A stretch of 56,000 nucleotides of DNA from contig NZ_KB849630.1 in NCBI RefSeq assembly GCF_000368685.1, positions 1-56,000 on the forward strand. Direction: 5' to 3'. This document shows positions 40,189-49,419 of the stretch, one piece after another. The position numbers and the translations under genes were made by a program. The stretch comes from Acinetobacter baylyi DSM 14961 = CIP 107474 (GTDB taxonomy: Bacteria > Pseudomonadota > Gammaproteobacteria > Pseudomonadales > Moraxellaceae). How positions within the stretch are numbered: the stretch's first letter is position 1; every line of letters starts with the position of its first letter. The notes below the pieces were generated by a model that was given only the letters and a program-made list of their open reading frames with translations, made no database searches and had not been told where the DNA came from.

Positions 40189-41325
40189 ATGATGATGAAA
40201 CAAATCAATAAGATTGGAATTTTTGGTGGCGGTCAGCTTGGACGCATGATGGCACAAGCTGCGTTGCCACTGAATATTCAATGTACTTTTTTTGAAGCAA
40301 ATACAGACTGTCCTGCGGCTATTTTAGGTCAGGTATTTTCAGGCCAGAATGATGCAGAAGCGCTTCAGGCATTTATTCAAAGTGCTGAGGTTTTTAGTCT
40401 TGAATTTGAAAATACGCCATTGGCAGATGTTGATGTCCTTGCACAGCAAAAAGCGATCTTTCCGCCGCGTCAAGCTTTGGCAACTGCGCAAAATCGTTTG
40501 CTGGAAAAAGAACTTTTTCGGCATCTTGATATTCCAGTTGCGCCGTTTCAGGCAGTTGATAGCCTGGAATCCTTGAAAGAGGCTGTACACATACTCGGTC
40601 TTCCAATTGTTCTGAAAACTGCAACAGGCGGTTATGATGGAAAAGGTCAGTTTGTACTGCGTGAAGCGGAGCAAATTGATCAGGCTTGGCAAGAGCTTGG
40701 CCCTGCCAAATCGCTGATTGCAGAGAGCTTTGTGAAATTCTCAAGAGAGGTTTCGATTATTGCAGTGCGTGGTCAAGATGGCGAAGTTAAAACTTGGCCG
40801 TTGGCAGAAAATCATCATCATCATGGGATTTTATCGCATTCGATTGTACCTGCGCCGCATAGCGAAGATTTGCAACCTGTTGCACAAGATTATATTACCC
40901 GCCTGCTCAATCATTTGAATTATGTGGGTGTATTGACCTTAGAGCTTTTTGTAACAGAACAAGGCTTGTTTGCCAATGAAATGGCGCCAAGAGTACATAA
41001 CTCAGGACATTGGTCAATTGAGGGTGCGGTATGTTCGCAGTTTGAAAACCATGTTCGTGCCGTGGCCGGTTTACCTTTGGGTTCTACTGAGGTTATACGC
41101 CCAACCGTCATGATTAACATTATAGGCAAGCATCCAAAATCAGAAGATGTTTTAGCGCTCAATGGTGCACATTTGCATTTGTACAATAAGACTGAGCGTG
41201 ACGGTCGTAAGCTTGGTCATATCACATTGATGCCTTTGAACCGTAGTGAACTGACTTCACTATGTCGTCAGTTGGCTGACATTTTGCCAGAGCCTCTAGC
41301 ATTGACTCAAGACATGAACATCTAA
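40189..41325 (+). CDS. purK: 5-(carboxyamino)imidazole ribonucleotide synthase
   Basis: ATP-grasp enzyme making N5-CAIR from AIR, bicarbonate and ATP; its product feeds PurE. The 378-aa protein starts with the dinucleotide-like IGIFGGGQLGRMMAQAA, has VLKTATGGYDGKGQF in the ATP-grasp region, and FANEMAPRVHNSGHWSIEG. Several ATG codons follow one another at the start (40189, 40192, 40195), and the frame opens earlier at 40174. A strong terminator follows. Confidence 0.95.
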   Translation: MMMKQINKIGIFGGGQLGRMMAQAALPLNIQCTFFEANTDCPAAILGQVFSGQNDAEALQAFIQSAEVFSLEFENTPLADVDVLAQQKAIFPPRQALATAQNRLLEKELFRHLDIPVAPFQAVDSLESLKEAVHILGLPIVLKTATGGYDGKGQFVLREAEQIDQAWQELGPAKSLIAESFVKFSREVSIIAVRGQDGEVKTWPLAENHHHHGILSHSIVPAPHSEDLQPVAQDYITRLLNHLNYVGVLTLELFVTEQGLFANEMAPRVHNSGHWSIEGAVCSQFENHVRAVAGLPLGSTEVIRPTVMINIIGKHPKSEDVLALNGAHLHLYNKTERDGRKLGHITLMPLNRSELTSLCRQLADILPEPLALTQDMNI

Positions 41326-41348
41326 TTTTAGAAAGGTCTATAAATCAG

Positions 41349-41374
41349 GCGATCAGCAAGCTGGTCGCTTTTTT
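41349..41374 (+). terminator. Terminator after purK
   Basis: A GCGATCAG/CTGGTCGC stem (one G-T pair), a four-base CAAG loop, then seven T's. Confidence 0.9.
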
Positions 41375-41429
41375 ATTGTCTTTTTTTCGCTAATATATCC
41401 GCCCTTCTTTTCCAAGAGTTTTTTCAGAT

Positions 41430-41862
41430 GTGGTTTTGAATTTAAAAACTTTAGCGTATGTGTTTTGCTGTGATTGGATAGGATTTGAATTCAAAATAAA
41501 TTGCAGGAGAATATTTAAATTCAAAATCGTGAATTGTTTTTAAATTTAAAAGTATGGATGCACAAATTTTGAATTTAAATGGGTGATAAATAACTTATCC
41601 ACACTTGATTGCTGTTTTTAACGATCAAAAAGTTTAAATTTAAAAGTTTGATTTTAAATTTAAATGCATTTCAATTTTGAATTTAAAAAAATGGATTGTT
41701 TAAATTCAAAAAATATATTTGTGTGGGCTGTGGATAACTTTATTCACAAGAAATATGAATTTAAATTTTCAAATATGAATTCATATTTACGAATTGCTTC
41801 TTTGATTTCATAAACGTAATGATAAGGTAGAACGATATCTTGAGTTTTGAATTTAAAATTAG
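41430..41862. repeat. Cluster of about twelve TTTGAATTTAAA-like repeats with three DnaA boxes
   Basis: This gap between purK and the lytic transglycosylase gene is filled with copies of a motif of the form TTT-G/A-AATTTAAA or its reverse complement. They begin near 41434, 41484, 41514, 41537, 41567, 41633, 41652, 41674, 41699, 41754, 41774 and 41845. Copy 11 is an 18-bp palindrome AAATATGAATTCATATTT (41771-41788). DnaA boxes are at 41595-41603 (TTATCCACA), 41729-41737 (same, minus strand) and 41740-41748 (TTATTCACA). The same AT motif recurs in oriC. No gene is visible. Confidence 0.85.
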
Positions 41863-41874
41863 GTGATGATAATA

Positions 41875-43170
41875 ATGCGACATGTTCCTTTTTTACTTGG
41901 TTCTTATTTTTTCTTCATTGTACCTGCTCACGCAGAGCTTATTCTGAATGAGAAAACATCTAATGGCACCCCAATGACTACACCTGCCATCACCAGTAAT
42001 ATAAGTCCACAAAATGATAATTTTCAGCGTTGTATTGCCAATTTACGTTCACAGGCAATTTCTTCTGGTGTAAATGAATCAACATACGATCGTTATACCC
42101 AAAACCTGACACCAGATTATTCAGTGATTGATAAGCTCAATTATCAACCTGAATTTTCGACACCAATCTGGGATTATCTGTCGGGTCTGGTCGATGAAGA
42201 ACGGGTACAAGCAGGTCGCCAAAAGATGGCACAATATCGTGATGTACTGAACCGTGCTTCTCAAGCTTATGGCGTGCCTGTAGAAACCATTGTGGCGGTA
42301 TGGGGTGTAGAAAGTAATTATGGTGATATTTCTGGAAAGTATCCGTTATTGCAGGCTTTGGGCACACTAAGCTGTGAAGGTCGTCGCCAAAGTTATTTCC
42401 GTGGGGAGTTTTTTGCCACCATGCGTATTTTGCAGCGTGGCGATTTACATGAAGATCAATTAAAAGGTTCGTGGGCGGGTGCATTTGGACATACACAATT
42501 TATGCCATCGACTTATGAGCGTTTGGCGGTAGATTTTGATGGTGATGGCCGTCGTGATTTGGTCTCAAGTGTGCCTGATGCTTTGGCCTCAACGGCAAAC
42601 TTTTTAAAACAGGCTGGTTGGCAGACAGGAATGCCATGGGGCTTTGAGGTCAAAATTCCACAAGGAATGTCAGTAAGTGGTGAAAGTCGGCGTAATAAAA
42701 AACCTTTGAGCACGTGGGAGCAGAGCGGCATAACCCGTATAGATGGTTCGTCGCTGGTTCAGGGGAATTTATCAGCCACGACATCAGCAGGTTTAATGAT
42801 GCCAGCAGGTGCCAATGGTCCTGCATTTTTGGTCTTTAAAAATTTCGATGCTATTTACAGCTACAATGCTGCCGAAAGCTATGGTTTGGCCATCGCACAT
42901 TTATCAGATCGTTTGCGAGGAACAGGCCCATTTGTCACGGCTTGGCCAACGGATGATCCGGGTACGTCACGTGCCGAACGTCGAGAAATCCAGCAATTTT
43001 TACTCAAGCGTGGTTATGATATTGGTGCTGTTGATGGTTTGATAGGTGATAAAACTCGTCAAGCGATACGTCAAGAACAAACCCGATTGGGCCTAAATCC
43101 CACAGGTCGTGCAGGTCAACAAATTTTGCGTGCATTTCGTCAGGAACAAGCCAGACAGATGATGCAATAA
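41875..43170 (+). CDS. Lytic murein transglycosylase with peptidoglycan-binding domain (MltB family)
   Basis: A 431-aa exported enzyme that cleaves glycan strands to 1,6-anhydro-muropeptides. The signal MRHVPFLLGSYFFFIVPAHA is followed by the SLT_2 domain: the catalytic Glu in VAVWGVESNYGD, GSWAGAFGHTQFMPSTY and DFDGDGRRDL. A C-terminal PG_binding_1 domain contains IQQFLLKRGYDIGAVDGLIGDKTRQAIR. No lipobox is seen, so it is probably soluble in the periplasm. The ATG at 41875 follows AGGTGATG; the frame opens at a GTG 12 bases before. Its products are those handled by AnmK. Confidence 0.93.
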   Translation: MRHVPFLLGSYFFFIVPAHAELILNEKTSNGTPMTTPAITSNISPQNDNFQRCIANLRSQAISSGVNESTYDRYTQNLTPDYSVIDKLNYQPEFSTPIWDYLSGLVDEERVQAGRQKMAQYRDVLNRASQAYGVPVETIVAVWGVESNYGDISGKYPLLQALGTLSCEGRRQSYFRGEFFATMRILQRGDLHEDQLKGSWAGAFGHTQFMPSTYERLAVDFDGDGRRDLVSSVPDALASTANFLKQAGWQTGMPWGFEVKIPQGMSVSGESRRNKKPLSTWEQSGITRIDGSSLVQGNLSATTSAGLMMPAGANGPAFLVFKNFDAIYSYNAAESYGLAIAHLSDRLRGTGPFVTAWPTDDPGTSRAERREIQQFLLKRGYDIGAVDGLIGDKTRQAIRQEQTRLGLNPTGRAGQQILRAFRQEQARQMMQ

Positions 43171-43175
43171 TAGAG

Positions 43176-43206
43176 AAAAGGTCTGATCCATGGGTCAGAC
43201 CTTTTT
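43176..43206. terminator. Bidirectional terminator after the lytic transglycosylase gene
   Basis: A GGTCTGA/TCAGACC stem flanked by A and T runs, between convergent genes. Confidence 0.85.
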
Positions 43207-43225
43207 CATCTGCAAGATTTCATGC

Positions 43226-43603
43226 TTATTCAATAGGAGGTTGATCCAGTTTGACTGCTTCCAAGATATCCATGATTACGGTGGTGACATCTTGGCTCAG
43301 TTCGCGATCATTAAAAATCTCATAAGCCGTGATGGTCACATCAGTGTCACTTGGCAATAGTTTTTGCTCTTCTTCAATTAAGTGTTCAATTGGTAGTAGG
43401 GTTTGTTTGACTTCAAGATGTAAAATATCTTCAAAATCTAGATTTTCATCTTCTAATTCAATAATTTGTTCGTTGAAATAGGGCAGTAAAATCGAATGCA
43501 GGTAGGGCTTGATTTCAATAATATCAAAAATCTCGATATCACGTGTTTGCTCAATTGTGCTGATGTGATCGTTCACTTCAATCAAAATATGATAATAACT
43601 CAC
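43226..43603 (-). CDS. Hypothetical acidic 125-aa protein
   Basis: I do not recognise a family. The product is strongly acidic and rich in Ile, Leu and Glu (for example IIELEDENLDFEDILHLEV), with no signal or membrane segment. The likely start is GTG at 43603, with GGAG six bases upstream (product begins MSYYHILIEV); the frame extends to 43633 without a ribosome site. It is convergent with the transglycosylase gene and flanked downstream by their shared terminator. Confidence 0.65.
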   Translation of the reverse strand: MSYYHILIEVNDHISTIEQTRDIEIFDIIEIKPYLHSILLPYFNEQIIELEDENLDFEDILHLEVKQTLLPIEHLIEEEQKLLPSDTDVTITAYEIFNDRELSQDVTTVIMDILEAVKLDQPPIE

Positions 43604-43786
43604 TGATATCTCCTGATTTACGCTAACCTTCAATATTGTTTATACCGTAGCATGGCAAAATTTTAGATACAATCATTGCTATTTGCTCCGCGTTAGATTT
43701 TCTTGTGTGGATTAGTGTAAAACTTAGGGTGTTGGATAGAATTAGAATTCTTCTTGGCCATTTTAGAGTCTTGTCTCTGATCATGA

Positions 43787-43963
43787 TTATTCAAAGAATT
43801 TTATATCTGTCGGTGTGGATAGCTTGGCTGTATCATCAGCAGGCTTTAATGTGCCGCGCATGGCGTCAAAGTGAAATAAACTAATATTATTGCTAAATAC
43901 ATTGGCTACATACAGATATTGGCCTATTGTATCGAATGAAAAAGCATGCGGTTCAGCAAAGTA
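43787..43963 (-). pseudogene. C-terminal remnant of a beta-propeller (lactonase/YVTN-like) protein
   Basis: On the minus strand 43787-43963 encodes about 58 codons reading PHAFSFDTIGQYLYVANVFS, then NNISLFHFDAMRGTLKP, ending ...KFFE-stop. This is the signature of a YVTN/lactonase propeller blade and family-like C-terminus. A TGA lies just upstream (about 43964-43966). Further upstream, other frames give IRAFFLNTE and SSAIDAI fragments with stops, which also look like propeller pieces. There is no start or ribosome site, so I read it as a decayed gene. Confidence 0.6.
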
Positions 43964-44118
43964 TCATTTATTGTTGTCTATTAATGGCGATTGGTCAAAA
44001 TTCTCAACAAGAATGTATAGCGTCAATCGCTGATGAATCTGCTGTACGCTATTCAGTGTTTAGAAAGAATGCCCTGATATTAGCATGTAAAAACGCTGCA
44101 ACAATTATCAATGTACAT
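43964..44118. other. Degenerate remainder of the propeller gene; no intact gene
   Basis: This short stretch between the propeller remnant and the dnaK terminator gives only broken reading frames on the minus strand with weak resemblance to propeller repeats. The plus-strand ORF across it runs into dnaK antisense and is not believable. Confidence 0.4.
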
Positions 44119-44149
44119 AAAAAAGCGCCCGATAAATCGGACGCTTTTT
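44119..44149 (-). terminator. Terminator after dnaK
   Basis: A GCG-CCGAT/ATCGG-CGC stem with one mismatch and a short AA loop, flanked by A and T runs, 15 bases past the dnaK stop on the minus strand. Confidence 0.9.
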
Positions 44150-44163
44150 CAAAAAACGATCAA

Positions 44164-46107
44164 TTATTTTTTGTCGTCTTTTACTTCGGTAAACTCTGCA
44201 TCTACAACGCCATCGTCCGCTTTTTGTTGCTGACCCGCATCACCACCTTGGAATGCATTTGGATCAAATCCTTGTGCACCGCCAGCACCTTGTGCTTGTT
44301 CATAAGCACGTTGCGTGATTGGCATCAAGATGTTTTGTAAAGCTTCAGTTTTCGCTTTGATGTCTTCAACATCATTTTCTTTAGTGGCTGCTTCAAGCTC
44401 AGACACCGCAGTCGTGATTGCAGTTTTTTCATCTTCAGTTACTTTGTCACCAAGATCTTTGACTGCTTTATTTGAGCTAGAAACAAGCGCATCCGCTTCG
44501 TTACGTGCTTTCGCTAACTCTTCAAACTTACGATCTTCTTCAGCATTCGCTTCTGCATCTTTGATCATTGCTTCGATTTCAGCATCAGACAAACCTGAGT
44601 TTGCTTTGATCTGGATCGATTGCTCTTTACCTGTGCTCTTATCTTTAGCAGATACTTTTAAGATACCATCTGCGTTGATGTCGAACGATACTTCAATTTG
44701 CGGTACACCACGTGGCGCAGGTGGAATATCGCCTAACTGGAAGTTACCCAACAATTTGTTTTGTTGAGCCATTTTACGTTCACCTTGGTAAACCGAAATG
44801 TCTACAGCAGGCTGGTTATCAGCAGCAGTTGAGAACACTTGTGATTTCTTCGCAGGAATCGTGGTGTTTTTCTCAATGATCGGAGTTAATACGCCGCCCA
44901 TTGTTTCGATACCTAAAGTTAACGGTGTGACATCTAATAAAAGTACGTCAGTTTTGTCACCCGACAAGACTGCACCTTGAATCGCAGCACCAATCGCAAC
45001 TGCTTCGTCAGGGTTCACGTCTTTACGTGGCTCTTTACCAAAGAATTCCTGTACTTTTTGCTGAACCATTGGCATACGTGACTGACCACCCACCAAGATC
45101 ACGTCAGAGATGTCAGAAGTCGAAAGACCTGCATCTTTAAGCGCGATACGGCAAGGTTCAATGGTACGAGCAACTAAATCAGCAACCAAACCTTCAAGTT
45201 TTGCACGAGTAACGTTGATCACCAAGTGTTTAGGACCAGTCGCATCTGCTGTGATATACGGCAAGTTAATTTCTGTTGAGCTAGATGACGAAAGCTCAAT
45301 TTTTGCTTTTTCAGCTGCTTCTTTCAAACGTTGAAGTGCAAGCGGATCGTTTTTCAGATTCACGCTTTGTTCTTTTTTAAACTCTTCAACTAAATAATCA
45401 ATCAATGCAGTATCAAAGTCTTCACCACCTAGGAAAGTATCACCATTGGTAGATAACACTTCGATTTGTTGGTCGCCATCAAGGTCAGCAATTTCGATGA
45501 TTGATACGTCAAATGTACCACCGCCCAAGTCATAAACAGCTACTTTGCGGTCGCCTTCTTTCTTGTCCATACCAAATGCAAGTGCCGCAGCAGTTGGTTC
45601 GTTAATGATACGTTTAACATCAAGACCAGCAATACGACCAGCATCTTTAGTTGCTTGACGCTGCGCATCGTTAAAGTATGCAGGTACAGTAATCACGGCT
45701 TCTGTAACAGTTTCACCTAAGTAGTCTTCTGCTGTTTTCTTCATCTTTTTCAAGATTTCAGCAGAAACCTGTTGTGGCGCTAGTTTTTTGTCGTTGACTT
45801 CAACCCACGCATCACCATTATCTGCTTTGATGATTTTGTATGGCACCAAACCGATATCTTTTTGAACAGCCTGATCTTCATAACGACGGCCAATCAAACG
45901 CTTAATTGCGAATAATGTATTTTTAGGGTTGGTTACTGCCTGACGTTTTGCAGACTGACCTACCAAAATTTCGCTGTCTTTGTAGGCAACGATTGATGGT
46001 GTAGTACGTGTGCCTTCTGCATTTTCGATGACTTTAACTTTATCGCCTTCAAGTACTGCAACACATGAGTTGGTTGTACCTAAGTCAATACCGATAATTT
46101 TTGCCAT
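44164..46107 (-). CDS. dnaK: Molecular chaperone DnaK (Hsp70)
   Basis: ATP-dependent chaperone of the cytoplasm. The 647-aa protein has the Hsp70 signatures [14 protein letters not shown] at the start, [13 protein letters not shown] and [13 protein letters not shown], a substrate-binding domain and a disordered [14 protein letters not shown] tail ending in [10 protein letters not shown]. The upstream region carries a sigma-32-like promoter of its own. GrpE is encoded just upstream on the same strand (119-bp gap); no dnaJ is present in the window. Confidence 0.98.
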   Translation of the reverse strand: MAKIIGIDLGTTNSCVAVLEGDKVKVIENAEGTRTTPSIVAYKDSEILVGQSAKRQAVTNPKNTLFAIKRLIGRRYEDQAVQKDIGLVPYKIIKADNGDAWVEVNDKKLAPQQVSAEILKKMKKTAEDYLGETVTEAVITVPAYFNDAQRQATKDAGRIAGLDVKRIINEPTAAALAFGMDKKEGDRKVAVYDLGGGTFDVSIIEIADLDGDQQIEVLSTNGDTFLGGEDFDTALIDYLVEEFKKEQSVNLKNDPLALQRLKEAAEKAKIELSSSSSTEINLPYITADATGPKHLVINVTRAKLEGLVADLVARTIEPCRIALKDAGLSTSDISDVILVGGQSRMPMVQQKVQEFFGKEPRKDVNPDEAVAIGAAIQGAVLSGDKTDVLLLDVTPLTLGIETMGGVLTPIIEKNTTIPAKKSQVFSTAADNQPAVDISVYQGERKMAQQNKLLGNFQLGDIPPAPRGVPQIEVSFDINADGILKVSAKDKSTGKEQSIQIKANSGLSDAEIEAMIKDAEANAEEDRKFEELAKARNEADALVSSSNKAVKDLGDKVTEDEKTAITTAVSELEAATKENDVEDIKAKTEALQNILMPITQRAYEQAQGAGGAQGFDPNAFQGGDAGQQQKADDGVVDAEFTEVKDDKK

Positions 46108-46155
46108 TAGTTGTATTCCTCAAAATTTTTTTGCAATGTTTTTGCTTGTTATTCG

Positions 46156-46183
46156 ATATGAGAGTGAATTGATTTTTTTCAAG
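46156..46183 (-). promoter_or_regulatory. Heat-shock (sigma-32-type) promoter of dnaK
   Basis: On the minus strand CTTGAAA (46177-46183), a 13-bp spacer and TCTCATAT (46156-46163). This resembles the CTTGAAA / CCCCATNT consensus and lies about 50 bases before the start codon. Confidence 0.7.
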
Positions 46184-46226
46184 TATTTTTCAAAAAAAAA
46201 TTCAAAAAACTCTCAGATTTATTCAT

Positions 46227-46781
46227 TTATTGACCGACTGTAACCATTGCTGGGCGGAGCAAACGACCAGAAAGCGTATAACCTTTCTGTAAAACGTTTC
46301 CGATCTCACCTGATTTGGCATTTGGATCAATACCTACTGCTTGATGCAACTCAGCATTAAAGCCGTTGGTCGTATCTACAGACACGACATCAAATTTTTC
46401 GAGTGTGGTCGTGAGTGATTTCAATGTCAGCTCAACACCTTCAAGCAATGGTGTTTTTTCTTTACCTGCGGCCTGAATGGCACGCTCAAGATTATCGACT
46501 GAGTCAAGTAAGCTTTTAGCAAACTTTTCCAGTGCAAATTTTTTGGCAGTATCTGCTTCGCGTTCTGCGCGTTCTTTTACTTTTTCAGCTTCATAGACAG
46601 CATTTGCTGTACGTGCTTTTTCAAGCTTCAAACTTTCTTCGAGTTTGCCGATCTGAGCTTTTAAATCTTCAACGCTAATCTCAGCACCCTGTTCGACACC
46701 TTCAGTTTGAGTTTGCTCATGGTCCTGCGTGGTTTGCTCTGAAGATAAGTCTTGAGACTGTTCGTTTTGCTCATTAGCCAT
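46227..46781 (-). CDS. grpE: Nucleotide exchange factor GrpE
   Basis: Cochaperone that releases ADP from DnaK. The 184-aa protein has a disordered acidic Gln/Glu-rich N-terminus, a long helix ([20 protein letters not shown]), the [10 protein letters not shown] segment and the C-terminal [18 protein letters not shown]. The ATG at 46781 has GGAG seven bases before it; the frame extends 48 codons further upstream without a ribosome site, into the promoter. It is transcribed toward dnaK. Confidence 0.95.
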   Translation of the reverse strand: MANEQNEQSQDLSSEQTTQDHEQTQTEGVEQGAEISVEDLKAQIGKLEESLKLEKARTANAVYEAEKVKERAEREADTAKKFALEKFAKSLLDSVDNLERAIQAAGKEKTPLLEGVELTLKSLTTTLEKFDVVSVDTTNGFNAELHQAVGIDPNAKSGEIGNVLQKGYTLSGRLLRPAMVTVGQ

Positions 46782-46899
46782 TGATGATCTCCGTTTAAAA
46801 GGGTTTTTAAACATGTACAGTCCTTTTTTGGCGTCAGTGTTTGTAACTGCAAAAATCCTGAACTGCCACGAATTTTGTTCATTTGTGAATACCCTTAAC

Positions 46900-46926
46900 A
46901 GTGTGGGCATTCCCAAAAAATTCAAG
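46900..46926 (-). promoter_or_regulatory. Possible heat-shock promoter of grpE
   Basis: On the minus strand CTTGAAT (46920-46926), a 12-bp spacer and CCCACACT (46900-46907). The match is weaker than at dnaK, but the position, about 120 bases before the start codon, fits. Confidence 0.5.
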
Positions 46927-46947
46927 TCATGCTGAGTATTAAAAGTC

Positions 46948-47841
46948 TTAAATTGATGGATTTAAATCATTTCCCAAATGTTCAATGAGAAAAGCAATCA
47001 GTAGTTGGGTCATTTGTGGTAAGTGCTCACGTGAGGCATATACCAGCGAAAGGGGTAAATCAACGGCTGAAAAATCGGGCAGTATTCGAATCAGACGACC
47101 TGCTGCTAAATCGTCTTTAACCATTAAGGTGGGTAGCATGGCAATACCTTGAGCATGTAAGCACATATCATAAAGTGCATTGACGTCATTACTTTTAAAG
47201 CTACTATTAATTGGATAATTCTGCGGTTGTTGCTCGTTATCAGTCATGGTCCAGTACTGGCTATGACTTTGATGGGTAATACACTGGTGTTGCATCAGTT
47301 GACTTGGATGAGACAGCGTAGGGTATTGTGCAAGATAATCTGGATGTGCGCAGAATGTGGATGCAATATCAAAAATTGGACGGGCAATCAGTCCGTCAGC
47401 AACTTTTTGAGTGATGCGCAGTGCAAGATCAATGTTGCCATCAATCAGATCTAATGCATTTTCTGTCAGTGATAGATCAAATTGAATTTCTGGATATTCA
47501 GTTTTAAACGCACGCAGGCATCGATTTAAACCGAGTTGATATAAAAACAAGCCACAGGTCAGTCGAATGACACCACTTTGCTGCTCATGTGCTGCCAGAT
47601 CGTGAAGTAGATTGTGTTGTTGTAAAATATTCTCGCAATAGTGCAAGGCTTTTTCACCATAAGGCGTTAAGGAAATTTTTCTGGTATTACGCTGAAACAG
47701 GCGCACTGAGTAAACGTGTTCAAGATGGTCCAGATAGCGTGAAACCATGGCTTTTGAATAATTTAATTGATCGGCTGCTTTGGTCAGACTACCTTGCTGG
47801 GCAATCGTCACAAAAACCTGAATGGCTTTTAATGTATCCAT
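46948..47841 (-). CDS. LysR-family transcriptional regulator
   Basis: A 297-aa regulator. The N-terminal winged helix-turn-helix is [20 protein letters not shown] through [21 protein letters not shown], with a substrate-binding-type effector domain following. The ATG at 47841 gives the usual LysR start; the frame opens at 47874. It is divergent from the exported MBL-fold gene with about 105 bases between them, the usual arrangement for a LysR protein and its target. The inducer is unknown. Confidence 0.9.
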   Translation of the reverse strand: MDTLKAIQVFVTIAQQGSLTKAADQLNYSKAMVSRYLDHLEHVYSVRLFQRNTRKISLTPYGEKALHYCENILQQHNLLHDLAAHEQQSGVIRLTCGLFLYQLGLNRCLRAFKTEYPEIQFDLSLTENALDLIDGNIDLALRITQKVADGLIARPIFDIASTFCAHPDYLAQYPTLSHPSQLMQHQCITHQSHSQYWTMTDNEQQPQNYPINSSFKSNDVNALYDMCLHAQGIAMLPTLMVKDDLAAGRLIRILPDFSAVDLPLSLVYASREHLPQMTQLLIAFLIEHLGNDLNPSI

Positions 47842-47946
47842 TATTGTGATCTGAAATTGTTGCAATATATGCAAAAGTTTATCTTGAATTAAGTGATTTA
47901 TTTAACAAAAAATGCAAATTAAAGTGTCATTCATGTATAGGAGAAA

Positions 47947-48813
47947 ATGATGAACCACTTAAAAAAATCCTTGGCATTGATTACTCTTGCTGGCACCTTT
48001 CTCACCCAGAATCTTTGGGCACAACCTTTAAAAGTAACAAGCTTCTTGGCACAGCCAGATCACTTTGGGGTCACCTCAACTTTAATTGAAGGTGAGAAAG
48101 ACGTGCTATTGGTAAATGCGCAATTTTCCAAATCAGAAGCGTTAAGATTGGCAGCAAATATTTTAGACAGCGGTAAAACCCTAAACACAATTTTTGTGAG
48201 TTATGGTGATCCAGATTATTATTTTGGTCTGGATGTTTTTAAGCACTACTTTCCAGATGCCAAAATTATTGCAACGCCAGAAACGGTAAAGCACATTCAG
48301 GATACACAAGCACTTAAAGTAAAATATTGGTCACCTATGATGGGGGCGAATGCGCCAAGTCAGATCATTATCCCTCAAGCGTATACTGCCAAAACTCTAA
48401 ACTTTGAAAATGAAAAAATTGAAATTAAAGGCAAAGATGAACTGACGTATTTATGGATTCCCAGTGCTAAAGCTGTTGTTGGTGGAATTCCTGTATCATC
48501 AGGCATTCATTTATGGATGGCAGATACACCAACCACTAAAGATCGTAACGAAGTTATTCAAACTTTGGAAAATATCAAATCCTTAAATCCAAAAGTTGTG
48601 GTGCCAGCGCATATGAAGTCAGGTGCAGCCGAAGGATTGGATGCAGTTAATTTCTCGATTGACTATTTAAAGCAATATGAAAAAACAGTTAAAGTCACAA
48701 ATGACTCAGCAACGCTCATTCAAAAGATGCAAACTCAATATCCTAATTTAGCCGAAACAAGCAGCCTAGAATTGGGTGCGAAAGTGGTTAAAGGCGAGAT
48801 GAAATGGCCTTAA
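47947..48813 (+). CDS. Exported metallo-beta-lactamase-fold protein lacking the metal motif
   Basis: A 288-aa periplasmic protein with signal peptide ending near LTQNLWAQ. The overall pattern is MBL-fold (VTSTLIEGEKDVLLVNAQFS, a strand-loop at 81-96, AKIIATPETVKHI, KVVVPAHMKSG). However, the canonical HxHxDH is replaced by SYGDPDYY (residues 85-92), so most zinc ligands are missing. The protein may bind metals differently or have lost hydrolase activity. Two adjacent ATG codons occur (47947, 47950) after AGGAG. The divergent LysR gene is its likely regulator. Confidence 0.8.
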   Translation: MMNHLKKSLALITLAGTFLTQNLWAQPLKVTSFLAQPDHFGVTSTLIEGEKDVLLVNAQFSKSEALRLAANILDSGKTLNTIFVSYGDPDYYFGLDVFKHYFPDAKIIATPETVKHIQDTQALKVKYWSPMMGANAPSQIIIPQAYTAKTLNFENEKIEIKGKDELTYLWIPSAKAVVGGIPVSSGIHLWMADTPTTKDRNEVIQTLENIKSLNPKVVVPAHMKSGAAEGLDAVNFSIDYLKQYEKTVKVTNDSATLIQKMQTQYPNLAETSSLELGAKVVKGEMKWP

Positions 48814-49173
48814 TACTGTAAAAAGTGATCTATGTCAGTCTAAAGGTAATACTGGCAGGCAAATTTGCGGCATTATCTTGATTTCTCAGTTTTGTATACT
48901 TTTTATAAATGAAGCTTCAATCTTCAAAGTCAGATTTGAAGCAACTCGACCATAAAAACTCACATAAGATTAAAATATTAGGCTCAATGAGAACATTTCT
49001 CTTTTATTTTAAGCTATCGCAGGCAAATTAATAAAAAATTTCAGAATATGTACCGCTTGACTTAAAAACTCCAACGAATTGTGCGAGCGAAACAAAAAAA
49101 AATTGTGAATGATAGGCAGCGCAAAGTTGGACTTTGTGATTTTTTTATTTGTCATAATGAAAGGAAAGACCCA
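48814..49173. other. Intergenic region, no gene seen
   Basis: A GCTTCAA/TTGAAGC inverted repeat at 48914-48942 lacks a T tract. The rest is AT-rich and must contain the promoter of the lipoprotein gene; I found no convincing hexamer pair. Confidence 0.4.
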
Positions 49174-49419
49174 ATGAAAAAGTTAGCTCTAATGTCTGTT
49201 GTTTGTGCTGGTTTCGCATTCACTGCTGTTGGATGTGCTTCTGAAGCTGGACTCAATGCTTCTGGTTCTGCACATACCACATCTGCACCTGAGTCCCAAA
49301 CGGGTGTAGGTGTACAAGGCGGTGTAGCAGCTGAAGCAGGTGCTTCAACTCAAACTCAACCTGTACAGGCAGCTCCTGAAGCACCACAGACAAGCCCTGA
49401 TACTGCAACTGTTCAATAA
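49174..49419 (+). CDS. Small putative lipoprotein
   Basis: An 81-aa protein starting MKKLALMSVVCAGFAFTAVGC. This is a lipoprotein signal with a lipobox-like AVGC (Cys21), followed by a Gly/Ala/Gln/Pro-rich, probably disordered tail ending in PDTATVQ. I do not recognise a family. AAGGA lies eight bases before the ATG, while the open frame starts 31 codons earlier without support. It is alone between larger gaps. Confidence 0.75.
   Translation: MKKLALMSVVCAGFAFTAVGCASEAGLNASGSAHTTSAPESQTGVGVQGGVAAEAGASTQTQPVQAAPEAPQTSPDTATVQ

Noticed and set aside
43927..44340. 137-codon plus-strand ORF
   Set aside because: It overlaps the dnaK terminator and the dnaK 3' end antisense, has no ribosome site, and covers the decayed propeller sequence read from the other strand.
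47025..47042. CTCACGTGAG palindrome as parS
   Set aside because: The outer bases do not match the parS consensus; it lies in the LysR coding region.
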